64,000 nucleotides of DNA, from the NCBI GenBank assembly GCA_902800365.1, contig CADCEF010000009.1, forward strand, positions 43,837 to 107,836, in the 5' to 3' direction. The notes beneath the pieces were generated by a model that was not told the DNA's origin, ran no database searches, and saw only the letters and a program-made list of their open reading frames with translations. The number at the start of each line of letters is the position of its first letter. Positions within the stretch are counted from its first letter, which is position 1. The position numbers were made by a program, and so were the translations under genes. Shown here one piece after another: positions 47,176 to 56,024 of the stretch. This DNA is from an uncultured Prevotella sp. GTDB lineage: Bacteria; Bacteroidota; Bacteroidia; Bacteroidales; Bacteroidaceae.

Positions 47176-47209
47176 CTTGTTCCTTTGCACATATTTGAGA
47201 AATAAGTTG

Positions 47210-47217
47210 TATTTTTG
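47210..47217 (+). promoter_or_regulatory. -7 box (TATTTTTG) upstream of the DUF2461 gene
   Basis: TAnnTTTG plus CA, 29 bp before the ATG at 47246. A TTTG lies 22 bp upstream of it. Confidence 0.7.
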
Positions 47218-47245
47218 CACCTGAAAGTTTTTAATCGGTAGAATT

Positions 47246-47971
47246 ATGGACGCAAAAAGAATCTTGAAATATCTTAAGCAGTTGATGGCGAACAATAATC
47301 GCGAGTGGTATCAGGCACATAAAGCCGAATATGATGCCGTGAGGGCTGATTTCGAGGCTGGCATTGCCAAGGCTATTGGTCGTATTGCAGAGTTCGACCA
47401 AACGATTGCCCACCTCAGCGTGAAGGATTGTACCTACAGATTCTATCGCGACACACGATTCTCTAATGACAAGTCGCCCTATAAGAACCATTTTGGAGGC
47501 TACATAGCCGCACATGGCAAGAAGGCTCTGCATGGCGGCTACTACCTACACTTGGAACCAGGACACTGTATGGTAGCTTGCGGCAATTACTGGTTGCCCA
47601 CCAACATACTCACCTCGTGCCGTAATGAGATAATGGGCAACACCGAAGAGTGGCTGAAGTGCGTTGAGAACAAGGAGTTTCAGCACTATTTCGGCAGTCA
47701 GACTGCCAGCAGTTTCAAGGCTCCAACCGATGTATTAAGCTGGGACCAGCCCCAAGGCTTCGGTCTGGAAAAGCTCAAGACCTGTCCATCAGGCTTCCCA
47801 CGCGACTGGGAACACATAGAATATCTGCGAATGAAGGACTACTGCTGTTGGCACCAGGTGCCTGACGACTTCTACCAAGGCGATAAATGGCTCGACGAGA
47901 TAGAACGCATGTTCAAATCAGCCAAGCCAATGATGGACTTCATCAACTCCGTTATTGACGATTACGAATAA
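47246..47971 (+). CDS. DUF2461 / TIGR02453 family protein
   Basis: Protein of 241 aa matching the widespread family with LKQLMANNNREWYQAHKAEY near the start and YRFYRDTRFSNDKSPYKNHF in the middle, both family hallmarks. Full length for the family. No catalytic function is established for it that I know of. It starts a plus-strand run with the FAH-family gene 9 bp downstream; shared function with it is not evident. Confidence 0.93.
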   Translation: MDAKRILKYLKQLMANNNREWYQAHKAEYDAVRADFEAGIAKAIGRIAEFDQTIAHLSVKDCTYRFYRDTRFSNDKSPYKNHFGGYIAAHGKKALHGGYYLHLEPGHCMVACGNYWLPTNILTSCRNEIMGNTEEWLKCVENKEFQHYFGSQTASSFKAPTDVLSWDQPQGFGLEKLKTCPSGFPRDWEHIEYLRMKDYCCWHQVPDDFYQGDKWLDEIERMFKSAKPMMDFINSVIDDYE

Positions 47972-47980
47972 AAGAAGAAT

Positions 47981-48598
47981 ATGAAGATATTTGCAATAGG
48001 CATGAACTATGCCGCACATAACCAGGAGCTGCACGGAACACTGAAACGTCCCGATGAGCCTGTGATATTTACTAAGGCCGATTCGGCCATTCTGAATCAG
48101 GGTAAGCCATTCTTTATCCCCGACCACTTAGGCCGCATCGACTACGAGACGGAGGTGGTGGTACGTATCTGCCGACTGGGAAAGAATATCAGCGAGCGAT
48201 TTGCACATCGCTATTACGACGCTGTGACAGTGGGTATCGACTTCACTGCACGCGACCTGCAGAAAAAGGCGAGCGAGGCAGGACAGCCTTGGACCATCTG
48301 CAAGGGTTTCGATGGCTCAGCGGCAATCGGTGAGTGGGTGCCCAAGGAGAAGTTCCTCGACATACAGGGCATACACTTCCATCTGGATATTAACGGACAG
48401 ACAGTACAGCAGGGTTGCACAAGCGATATGCTTTACAAGGTTGACGAGATAATAGCCTACATTTCGAAGTTCTTTACCCTGAAGACAGGCGACATACTTT
48501 ACACAGGAACACCAGCAGGTGTAGGTCCGGTAAAGATAAACGACCACCTGGAGGGTTGGCTTGAAGAGCGTAAAGTTCTGGAGTTTAATTGCAAGTAA
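47981..48598 (+). CDS. fumarylacetoacetate hydrolase (FAH) family protein
   Basis: Protein of 205 aa, the short single-domain FAH type. It shows GMNYAAHNQE at the start, the metal-binding DYETEVVVRI, GIDFTARDLQKKA, CKGFDGSAAIGEWV and TGTPAGVGPVKINDHL motifs. Members act as acylpyruvases or oxaloacetate decarboxylases/tautomerases; the exact substrate cannot be read here. It follows DUF2461 closely and precedes porU by 35 bp. Confidence 0.93.
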   Translation: MKIFAIGMNYAAHNQELHGTLKRPDEPVIFTKADSAILNQGKPFFIPDHLGRIDYETEVVVRICRLGKNISERFAHRYYDAVTVGIDFTARDLQKKASEAGQPWTICKGFDGSAAIGEWVPKEKFLDIQGIHFHLDINGQTVQQGCTSDMLYKVDEIIAYISKFFTLKTGDILYTGTPAGVGPVKINDHLEGWLEERKVLEFNCK

Positions 48599-48633
48599 GG
48601 CAATAAAACACAGCCACTTACGTTATTATTATA

Positions 48634-51600
48634 GTGAAGACCATCGGCAGACTTATATTAGTCGTGCTCATGATGACCTTAGGCACCACTGCCAAGGCTG
48701 AGGGGCGGTATGCGGAACACTCTGTGCTCCGCGAGGGGAATTGGGCTAAGATACGTGTGCCTGAGAGCGGATTCTATCAGCTATCAGATGCATTGATAAA
48801 GAAGGCCGGATTCAGTAATCCAAGCAGGGTTAAGATATACGGCTACGGCGGTGCACTGCAACCCGAGAAGCTTACAGGCGATTATCTTACGGCTACCGAC
48901 GATCTGAAGGAGGTGCCCACATGCACCATCGACGGAAAGAGAGTGTTCTATGCTACAGGTCCCGTAACATGGAGCCTGCAGAAATCACTAGAACGCACAC
49001 GCAATCCTTATTCCGACTATGGCTATTACTTCATCACCGAGAGTGACGACGAGCCGTTATCAACCGACAGCGCCACACTGGTGTCAAGCAATTATCCTGC
49101 AAACAACGACTACCACCATCTGTATGAGGTAGACAACTACTCGTGGTATCACGGCGGGCGCAACCTGTTTGACAAGACATTGTTCAGCATTGGAACCCCA
49201 CAGGTATACACACTGAAAGCCACAGGAACTGACGGACGTATCGGCATAGCACTGACAGCCGACGATGACTACGCGGCAACCATCGAGGTGAACGACTCGA
49301 TTGTGGCAACCATAAGCAAGAAAGTCTCGCTCGACACCTATACCAAAGCCGATGAAGAACTGTATCAGTACAAGATAAAGGGCATATTAAAGGCTCAGAA
49401 CACCATACGTATCACCCAGACATCGGGCGGCAATATGAGGCTGGACTACATCGACCTGCAGCATGACGACCCTACCCCACTAGAGCTCAATACGCTGCCT
49501 GAGCCAGAATACATGTACCGTATTACAAACCAAGACCACCACGCCGACACAGCTGTTGACATGGTGATAATAATCCCTACATCGCAAAAGACACTGGCAG
49601 AGGCCGAGAGACTTAAGACTCACCACGAACAGCACGATGGAATGACGGTGAGGATAGTGCCCGCCGATGAACTATACAATGAATACAGCAGCGGAACACC
49701 CGATGCCACGGCCTACCGCCGATATATGAAGATGATGTACGACCGCGCCACCAACGACAGTGAGAAGCCACGCTATCTGTTGCTGTTTGGCGACGGCGGA
49801 TGGGACAACCGTATGAAAACCGCCGAGTGGAGCGGATATGATGCCGACGACTATCTGCTATGCTACGAGAGCGAGAACTCGTTTAGTCAGGTAAACTGCT
49901 ACGTGAGTGACGACTTCTATTGTCTGCTTGACGACGAGGAGGTGATACAGAAAGGCAGCGGAAGCAACATTACCTATGCAGGACAGCCCGACGTGGCTGT
50001 GGGTAGACTGCCTATACGTACCACCAACGACGCCGAAACGCTGGTAGACAAGATTATAAGCTACGCATACAACGAGCATGCCGGCAACTGGCAGAACGAG
50101 ATATGCATGATGGGCGACGACGGAAACCAGAACTCGCACATGAAGACAGCCGACAAGGTGGCAACAATGATAGAACAGAACTATCCCCACTACAATGTCA
50201 ATAAGATATACTGGGATGCCTACCAACGCACATCATCGTCGACAGGCTACAGCTATCCCGACGTTACACGACTGATAAAACAGCAGATACAGAGCGGAGC
50301 TCTGATGATGAACTACTGCGGACATGGTGCTGCCTATGCCATGAGTCACGAGTTTGTAATGAAACTGAAGGACTTTGAGGATTCGCAATCGGAATACCTG
50401 CCGCTGTGGATTACAGCTTCGTGCGACATAATGCCTTTCGACGGACAGGAGGACAACATAGGTGAGGCCGTGATACTGAGCCGTAAAGGCGGTGGCGTGT
50501 CATTTTTCGGTACCACACGAACCGTTTACGCAACATATAACGAGGTGATGAACATGGCCTTTACCAACTACGTACTTACCCCTGGCATATCAATAGGCGA
50601 AGCCGTACGACTGGCAAAATGTGAGTTGGTGAGCAAGGGTAGCGACCTGACATGCAACAAACTGCAATACACTCTTCTGGGCGACCCTGCACTGCGTCTG
50701 GCTACACCACAACAGGAGATTGTGGTAGACAGCATAAACGGGCTGCCTGCCGACGAAGGAATAAAACTGGCTGCAGGCTCGGTGGTAAGAGTATCTGGCC
50801 ACATCATACAGAACGACGATGTAGACACCAGCTTTAATGGAGTGGTGACACTAACTGTAAGAGATGCCGAAGAGACGATTACCTGCCGCCAGAATGACCA
50901 GACAGAAACCGACGAGCCGTTTATTTACAAAGACCGCACCAAGACATTATACCAAGGAGCCGACAGCGTTGCCGACGGCAGATTCAGCGTAACATTCGCT
51001 GTGCCCAAGGATATAAGCTATACCGACGGCAGCGGACTTATGACACTTTACGCCATGAGCAGCGACAGAACACAGACCGCACATGGTGAGAATGAGAGCT
51101 TTGAACTGATAGGAAGTCAGACGGCACTTACCGACTCTATCGGTCCATCGGTATACTGCTATCTGAATTCAAAAGCATTTAAGAACGGCGATAAGGTTAA
51201 CCCAACGCCATATTTCTTTGCAGAGCTATATGACGACAGCGGAATAAATGCTTCGGGAAGCAGCATAGGTCACGACTTGGAACTGGTTATCGACGCAGAT
51301 CCTACCAAGACCTACAATCTGAACGACTACTTTGAGTTTGACTTTGGCGACTATCGTTCGGGCAGCTTAGGCTTCAGCATTCCAGAGCTTAGTCCTGGCA
51401 TGCACAAACTGCAGTTCAGAGCATGGGACATATTTAACAACTCGTCGACAGTAGAGATGGCATTCGAGGTAACTGAGGATGCCGGAACCGAGTTTAATGT
51501 TACCTGTACAAATAACCCTGCTAACAGCAGTACACAGTTTGTGATAACCCACAACCGCACTGGTAGCGAGATAAATGTCACTCTCGATGTTTATGACACC

Positions 51601-51777
51601 TCTGGTCGACAGGTATGGCGACAGACTGAGACCTTAGTTCCGTCGGGCGATACATTCACCTTAGACTGGAATCTGGATGTGGCCGGCGGCAGCAGACTGC
51701 ACACGGGATTGTATCTGTGTCGTTTCCGCCTGAACGGCAACGAATCAAAAACAGTAAAAGTACTGGTTAAACATTAA
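48634..51777 (+). CDS. porU: type IX secretion sortase PorU (C25 peptidase family)
   Basis: Surface sortase that cleaves and anchors cargo of the type IX secretion system. 1047 aa read from a GTG at 48634, with a signal peptide (TTAKAEG). The C25 (gingipain-like) domain has the catalytic His in MMNYCGHGAAYAM and Cys in WITASCDIMPFDG. The C-terminal end has a secretion/sorting-type beta domain (VYDTSGRQVWRQTETL, GLYLCRFRLNG). Length fits PorU (about 1100 aa). porV follows, as in many Bacteroidota. The stop codon lies inside a 7-bp tandem array. Confidence 0.93.
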   Translation: MKTIGRLILVVLMMTLGTTAKAEGRYAEHSVLREGNWAKIRVPESGFYQLSDALIKKAGFSNPSRVKIYGYGGALQPEKLTGDYLTATDDLKEVPTCTIDGKRVFYATGPVTWSLQKSLERTRNPYSDYGYYFITESDDEPLSTDSATLVSSNYPANNDYHHLYEVDNYSWYHGGRNLFDKTLFSIGTPQVYTLKATGTDGRIGIALTADDDYAATIEVNDSIVATISKKVSLDTYTKADEELYQYKIKGILKAQNTIRITQTSGGNMRLDYIDLQHDDPTPLELNTLPEPEYMYRITNQDHHADTAVDMVIIIPTSQKTLAEAERLKTHHEQHDGMTVRIVPADELYNEYSSGTPDATAYRRYMKMMYDRATNDSEKPRYLLLFGDGGWDNRMKTAEWSGYDADDYLLCYESENSFSQVNCYVSDDFYCLLDDEEVIQKGSGSNITYAGQPDVAVGRLPIRTTNDAETLVDKIISYAYNEHAGNWQNEICMMGDDGNQNSHMKTADKVATMIEQNYPHYNVNKIYWDAYQRTSSSTGYSYPDVTRLIKQQIQSGALMMNYCGHGAAYAMSHEFVMKLKDFEDSQSEYLPLWITASCDIMPFDGQEDNIGEAVILSRKGGGVSFFGTTRTVYATYNEVMNMAFTNYVLTPGISIGEAVRLAKCELVSKGSDLTCNKLQYTLLGDPALRLATPQQEIVVDSINGLPADEGIKLAAGSVVRVSGHIIQNDDVDTSFNGVVTLTVRDAEETITCRQNDQTETDEPFIYKDRTKTLYQGADSVADGRFSVTFAVPKDISYTDGSGLMTLYAMSSDRTQTAHGENESFELIGSQTALTDSIGPSVYCYLNSKAFKNGDKVNPTPYFFAELYDDSGINASGSSIGHDLELVIDADPTKTYNLNDYFEFDFGDYRSGSLGFSIPELSPGMHKLQFRAWDIFNNSSTVEMAFEVTEDAGTEFNVTCTNNPANSSTQFVITHNRTGSEINVTLDVYDTSGRQVWRQTETLVPSGDTFTLDWNLDVAGGSRLHTGLYLCRFRLNGNESKTVKVLVKH

Positions 51778-51815
51778 ACATTAAACATTAAAGATTAAAC
51801 ATTAAAGATTAAAGA
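51767..51815. repeat. 7-bp tandem array TTAAACA between porU and porV
   Basis: Seven units of TTAAACA/TTAAAGA, starting in the last porU codons and ending in AATATG 2 bp before the porV start. Confidence 0.9.
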
Positions 51816-51817
51816 AT

Positions 51818-52993
51818 ATGAAAGATCATGGACGTATAATCAGGTGGATGATGGTGACACTCGTCGCTGTTCACTATTCACTATTCACTGCATCGGCTCA
51901 AGATGAGAAGACCGTGATGTTCAACCCTGTTGAACACGCAGTAATATCGCAGACCATTGCTCCTGATGCTCGTGGAGCTGGTATGGGCGATGTAGGTGCC
52001 GCCACCGATCCTGATGTTAACTCTCAGTACTGGAACCCGGCAAAATACCCATTCTGTATCAGTCGTGCAGGCATAGCACTTAACTACACTCCATGGCTGC
52101 GTCAGTTGGTGAACGATATCGACCTTGCATATCTGGCAGGCTATTACCGCATAGGCGACTACTCGGCCATATCTGGTTCTGTACGATACTTCTCATTAGG
52201 CGAGGTGATAGCCAGCGATGGCATGACAGTTAAGCCCTACGAGATGTCGATAGATGCAGCCTACTCTATGATGCTGAGCGAGAAACTATCACTTGCAGCA
52301 GGAATACGTTGGATTTACAGCGACCTTCGCTATGACTACAGTGAGGACTCGAAACCAGCCTCGGCCTTTGCTGCCGACCTGGCAATGTACTATAATAATT
52401 ATTTGATGTTAGGCAGTCGTGAATGTCAGTTAGGCATTGGTTTAAACCTGTCGAACATAGGTAGTAAGATTAGTTATTATGGCGACGACGAGAGTCAATT
52501 CCTACCTGCCAATATGCGCTTAGGAGTATCGCTGATGGTGCCTGTAGATGAGTACAACCGCTTCTCAATATCGGCAGATGCCAACAAATTGCTGGTTCCA
52601 ACAGTACCAAGACAGGAGGAAGGCGAGAGCAACAGCGACTATCAGGACCGTGTTCGTCGCGAGTACAGCGACATCAGCGCCATAAGCGGTATGCTGAAGA
52701 GCTTTAGCGACGCTCCTGGCGGATTTAGCGAGGAGATGAGAGAGATACAGTGGAGCATAGGTGCAGAATATGTTTATCATGACCAGTTTTCGCTGCGAGC
52801 TGGATATCATCATCAGGACGAGTCGAAGGGTAACCTTAAATACTTCACCGTTGGTGGCGGCTTCAAGATGAACGTGTTCTCTCTGGATGTAGGCTACGTT
52901 ATCTCTACAGCCCGCAGTAATCCGCTCGATCAGACGCTGCGATTCTCACTGACGTTTGATATGGACGGAATAAAGGACTTGTTTAAACGTTAA
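51818..52993 (+). CDS. porV: type IX secretion outer-membrane protein PorV
   Basis: Beta-barrel shuttle that carries T9SS cargo from the translocon to the PorU sortase. 391 aa with signal peptide ending ASAQD. The N-terminal signature NPVEHAVISQTIAPDARGAG, followed by GDVGAATDPDVNSQYWNPAK, is typical of PorV/LptO, and the end (LRFSLTFDMDG) is a barrel strand. The signal peptide carries three 7-bp repeats. It lies between porU and ispF with TTAAACA arrays on both sides. Confidence 0.95.
   Translation: MKDHGRIIRWMMVTLVAVHYSLFTASAQDEKTVMFNPVEHAVISQTIAPDARGAGMGDVGAATDPDVNSQYWNPAKYPFCISRAGIALNYTPWLRQLVNDIDLAYLAGYYRIGDYSAISGSVRYFSLGEVIASDGMTVKPYEMSIDAAYSMMLSEKLSLAAGIRWIYSDLRYDYSEDSKPASAFAADLAMYYNNYLMLGSRECQLGIGLNLSNIGSKISYYGDDESQFLPANMRLGVSLMVPVDEYNRFSISADANKLLVPTVPRQEEGESNSDYQDRVRREYSDISAISGMLKSFSDAPGGFSEEMREIQWSIGAEYVYHDQFSLRAGYHHQDESKGNLKYFTVGGGFKMNVFSLDVGYVISTARSNPLDQTLRFSLTFDMDGIKDLFKR
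51870..51890. repeat. 7-bp tandem array in PorV signal-peptide codons
   Basis: Three units TTCACTA, TTCACTA, TTCACTG, encoding part of VHYSLFTAS. Confidence 0.75.
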
Positions 52994-53046
52994 ACATTAA
53001 ACATTAAGTATTAAACATTAAAAGATTAAACATTAAACATTAAGAA
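52983..53046. repeat. 7-bp tandem array TTAAACA between porV and ispF
   Basis: About eight TTAAACA-type units with one 8-nt interruption (AAGATTAA), from the last porV codons to the ispF start. Same unit as the array at 51767. Confidence 0.85.
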
Positions 53047-53047
53047 T

Positions 53048-53527
53048 ATGAAGATTAGAGTTGGAATGGGCTTTGATGTCCATCAGTTAGTAGAGGGCCG
53101 CGACCTGTGGATGGGCGGTATAAAGATTGAACATAGTAAAGGACTGCTTGGTCATAGCGATGCCGACGTGCTGCTGCACGCCATCTGCGATGCACTGCTT
53201 GGCGCTGCCAATATGCGTGACATAGGTTACCACTTTCCTGATACAGCCGAGTTTACCGACGGTATGGACAGTAAGGTGATACTGAAGAAGACCATCGAGC
53301 TGATAGCTACAAAGGGCTACAAGCTGGTAAATATCGACGCCACTATCTGTGCCGAGCGCCCAAAGATGAACCCACACATACCTGATATGAAGGCTTGTAT
53401 GGCCAAGGTTATCGGCTGCGATGAAGACGACATATCTATCAAGGCTACCACTACCGAGAAGCTTGGCTTTACCGGCCGCGAGGAAGGTATCTCGGCTTAT
53501 GCTGTGGTGCTGATTGAAAAAGCATAG
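53048..53527 (+). CDS. ispF: 2-C-methyl-D-erythritol 2,4-cyclodiphosphate synthase
   Basis: Fifth step of the MEP isoprenoid pathway: cyclises the CDP-ME 2-phosphate intermediate, releasing CMP. 159 aa, the normal length. Zn-binding and active-site motifs are complete: GMGFDVHQL, LLGHSDADVLLHAICDAL, DIGYHFPDT, and the C-terminal KATTTEKLGFTGREEGI. Probably read through from porV; downstream is the terminator of a minus-strand RNA. Confidence 0.98.
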   Translation: MKIRVGMGFDVHQLVEGRDLWMGGIKIEHSKGLLGHSDADVLLHAICDALLGAANMRDIGYHFPDTAEFTDGMDSKVILKKTIELIATKGYKLVNIDATICAERPKMNPHIPDMKACMAKVIGCDEDDISIKATTTEKLGFTGREEGISAYAVVLIEKA

Positions 53528-53530
53528 GAC

Positions 53531-53572
53531 AGAAAAGAGTAATGCCACAACCCTCACGAGCTGTGGCATTAC
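53531..53572 (-). terminator. terminator of the minus-strand ncRNA
   Basis: Perfect 11-bp stem (53539-53549 with 53562-53572, GTAATGCCACA type) with a 12-nt loop; on the minus strand it is followed by CTCTTTTCT. It may also end ispF transcripts. Confidence 0.8.
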
Positions 53573-53776
53573 AAAAGCCTATGTTTAACTAAAAATCCTT
53601 TTCTATAAAAAGAAATTTTCAGCCCAACAGGACCAAAAATTTGAAAGTTTAAAAGGGAGCTTCACAGCGACCTCCAGTTATCCCACTGTTGAAAACTTTC
53701 TTTTACCAATAACTAAAAACCTAAAACTATAAATATTACTACTAACCTAAAACAATCTAATCTATTAACCTTTTGA
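53535..53776 (-). ncRNA. candidate structured small RNA, about 240 nt
   Basis: A consensus promoter (-33 TTTG, 20-bp spacer, -7 TACCTTTG) points into 240 bp with no reading frame, ending at a hairpin terminator. The transcript contains pairing segments GAAAGTTT/AAACTTTC enclosing smaller hairpins (CAGTGGGATAACTG, GGAG with CTCC), and AAATTTT/AAAATTT enclosing GGTCC/GGGCT. Size and self-closing shape recall 6S RNA or the Bacteroidales-1 motif, but I cannot confirm either. The exact 5' end is estimated from the -7 box. Confidence 0.7.
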
Positions 53777-53781
53777 CGATG

Positions 53782-53813
53782 CAAAGGTACGACGATTTTT
53801 TGAATCCACCAAA
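53782..53813 (-). promoter_or_regulatory. consensus promoter of the ncRNA (-33 and -7 boxes)
   Basis: Minus strand TTTG (53810-53813), 20-bp spacer, TACCTTTG (53782-53789), then CA. One of the two best promoters in the window. Confidence 0.85.
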
Positions 53814-53927
53814 TGTTTTAGCATTATAAGTGTAATTTTTAACATTATTATTGACCTAGGTCAAGCTATTGTGGACGCACACAACAATTATTTACGTATT
53901 TTTACTTGGTTTTAACAAAACTTGTTG

Positions 53928-53935
53928 TACCTTTG
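53928..53935 (+). promoter_or_regulatory. -7 box (TACCTTTG) of the glycosyltransferase pair
   Basis: TAnnTTTG plus CA, 18 bp before the ATG at 53954, so the leader is very short. Confidence 0.75.
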
Positions 53936-53953
53936 CAGAGCGAATAAGAAACG

Positions 53954-55219
53954 ATGAAAATACTGATAGTAAATACAAGCGAGCGGACAGGCGGTGCGGC
54001 TGTAGCAGCCAACCGGCTGATGAAGGCCCTGATAAATAATGGTGTAAAGGCAAAGATGCTGGTACGCGAGAAGGAAACCGACACGCTTACTGTAGCAGAG
54101 TTGCCTAAGTCGCCTATGAAACGCTGGCACTTCCTTTGGGAGCGACTGGTGGTGTTCTGCCATCTGCACTTCAGCAAGCAGCACCTGTTTGAGATAGATA
54201 TCGCCAACGCTGGTACCGACATAACGAAACTACGCGAGTTTAAGGAGGCCGACATCATCCACCTGCACTGGATTAACCAAGGCATGTTGTCGCTAAGCAA
54301 TATCCGCAAGATTCTTCGCAGTGGAAAACCCGTGGTATGGACCATGCACGACATCTGGCCAGCCACCGGTATATGTCACGTAACACTCAACTGCAGGAAA
54401 TTCACCACAGGCTGCAGCAACTGCCGTCTGTTGCCAGGTAATGGCTCAAGCCACGATCTGGCCTACCAGACATGGCAGAAGAAGTTAGCGATGGCACGAG
54501 ATGAGAACATCTACTACGTGGCCTGCAGCAGATGGCTGGAGCAAGAAGCCAAGAAGAGCGCGCTGCTCTACGGACAGAAGATAACCAACGTGCCCAACTG
54601 TATCGACACACATATATATAAGAAAGGTAATAAGCAGGAGGCCCGTCAGCGCCTGGGACTACCAGCCGACAAGAAGCTGATACTCTTTGCCTCACAACGA
54701 GTAACCAACGAGAACAAAGGCATGAGCTACCTGATAGAGGCCTGCAAACAGTTGGCCAACAGCGATGGCGAGAAACCCGGTGTAGTTATTCTAGGCGGTC
54801 ATGCAGAGGAGGTCGTGGCACAGTTGCCACTCCAGGCATACCCACTTGGCTATGTCAACGACGAACAACGCATCGTGGATGTGTATAACTCTGTAGATTT
54901 ATTTGTGTTACCATCATTATCCGAGAATCTGCCTAACACCATTATGGAGGCCATGGCCTGCGGTGTACCCTGCGTAGGATTCAGAGTGGGTGGTATTCCC
55001 GAGGAGATTGATCACAAGAAGAACGGCTACGTGGCCGAGTATCGCAATGCAGAGGATCTGGCTCGCGGAATCAGTTGGATTCTAAACGAGGCCGACTACC
55101 GAGCACTGAGTGAAAACGCTATCCACAAGGTGACACATAACTATTCGCAGCAGAGTGTGGCAATGAAATATCTCGATGTTTATCACCAGGCAATGGCCTT
55201 TAAACACTATAACCTATGA
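53954..55219 (+). CDS. GT4-family glycosyltransferase
   Basis: Cytoplasmic GT-B enzyme of 421 aa. N-terminal Rossmann start MKILIVNTSERTGGAAVAANRL, linker HLHWINQGMLS, and a C-terminal nucleotide-sugar domain with LILFASQRVTNENKGMSYL, DLFVLPSLSENLPNTIMEAMACGVPCVGFRVGG (the E-x7-E motif) and GISWILNEADY. It probably transfers a sugar in capsule, O-antigen or glycoprotein assembly. It overlaps the GT2 gene by 4 bp, so the two act in one pathway; no other polysaccharide genes are near. Confidence 0.93.
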   Translation: MKILIVNTSERTGGAAVAANRLMKALINNGVKAKMLVREKETDTLTVAELPKSPMKRWHFLWERLVVFCHLHFSKQHLFEIDIANAGTDITKLREFKEADIIHLHWINQGMLSLSNIRKILRSGKPVVWTMHDIWPATGICHVTLNCRKFTTGCSNCRLLPGNGSSHDLAYQTWQKKLAMARDENIYYVACSRWLEQEAKKSALLYGQKITNVPNCIDTHIYKKGNKQEARQRLGLPADKKLILFASQRVTNENKGMSYLIEACKQLANSDGEKPGVVILGGHAEEVVAQLPLQAYPLGYVNDEQRIVDVYNSVDLFVLPSLSENLPNTIMEAMACGVPCVGFRVGGIPEEIDHKKNGYVAEYRNAEDLARGISWILNEADYRALSENAIHKVTHNYSQQSVAMKYLDVYHQAMAFKHYNL

Positions 55220-56013
55220 TACGCATTACCTACGTTACCATCACATTCAATGCCGCCAAGGTTCTGCAGCGCACTCTCGACAGTGTTCTGCAGCAGGACT
55301 ATCCAAATATAGTACACCTTATTATTGATGGTGCATCGACAGACGACACCATGAAATTGGTAGAAGATTACATCGCCCGATCGAACGCAGCCGAGAACGG
55401 ACACCGAATACAAGTAACATCCGAGCCCGACAAGGGCATCTACGATGCAATGAACAAAGGTCTGCGCAGTCTTGATGGCGACTACGTGTGCTTTCTAAAC
55501 GCTGGCGATTTCCTGCCCGCCGCCGACACCGTCAGCCGCATAGCTGAAGCTATCACCAACACCCAATCCCCATCACCCAACACCTCACAACTGCCTGCAG
55601 TTGTGTATGGCAACACCGACATCGTAGATGGCGAGGGACGGTTCCTGCATCATCGCAGACTGTCTCCACCTGAAAACCTGACATGGAAGTCGTTTAAGCA
55701 GGGTATGCTGGTATGTCATCAGGCATTCTATGCCCGCACCGATTTTGCTATCGCCACACCTTACGACATGCAGTACCGCTACTCGGCCGATGTTGACTGG
55801 TGCATACGTGTGATGAAAGCTGCAGAGAAAGAAAACATACCACTCTTGAACTTAAAAATGGTAGTAGCCAACTATACGGAGGAGGGACAAACAACGCTCC
55901 ACCACCGTGAATCGCTCATAGAGCGATATAAGGTGATGGAGCATCACTACGGACGCATACAAACCTGCCTACTACACGTATGGTTTGTAATCCGCGCCCT
56001 ACTTAAACACTAA
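55216..56013 (+). CDS. GT2-family glycosyltransferase
   Basis: GT-A enzyme of 265 aa: start RITYVTITFNAAKVLQRTLDSV, the nucleotide site LIIDGASTDDT, SEPDKGIYDAMNKGL, and FLNAGDFL in place of DxD. Members with this WcaA-like pattern build cell-surface glycans. Translationally coupled to GT4 (ATGA overlap). A variable region (TNTQSPSPNTSQLP, about 115-128) is encoded by 7-bp repeats and inserted in an otherwise regular fold. It is convergent with the secreted GH13 gene. Confidence 0.93.
   Translation: MIRITYVTITFNAAKVLQRTLDSVLQQDYPNIVHLIIDGASTDDTMKLVEDYIARSNAAENGHRIQVTSEPDKGIYDAMNKGLRSLDGDYVCFLNAGDFLPAADTVSRIAEAITNTQSPSPNTSQLPAVVYGNTDIVDGEGRFLHHRRLSPPENLTWKSFKQGMLVCHQAFYARTDFAIATPYDMQYRYSADVDWCIRVMKAAEKENIPLLNLKMVVANYTEEGQTTLHHRESLIERYKVMEHHYGRIQTCLLHVWFVIRALLKH
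55554..55588. repeat. 7-bp tandem array inside the GT2 gene
   Basis: Units CACCAAC, ACCCAAT, CCCCATC, ACCCAAC, ACCTCAC, in frame with a Ser/Thr/Pro-rich insert. Confidence 0.75.
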
Positions 56014-56024
56014 CTAATAACCAA

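Noticed and set aside
51767-53046. Short repeats as a CRISPR array
   Set aside because: The 7-bp units are directly joined with no spacers, and no cas genes are near.
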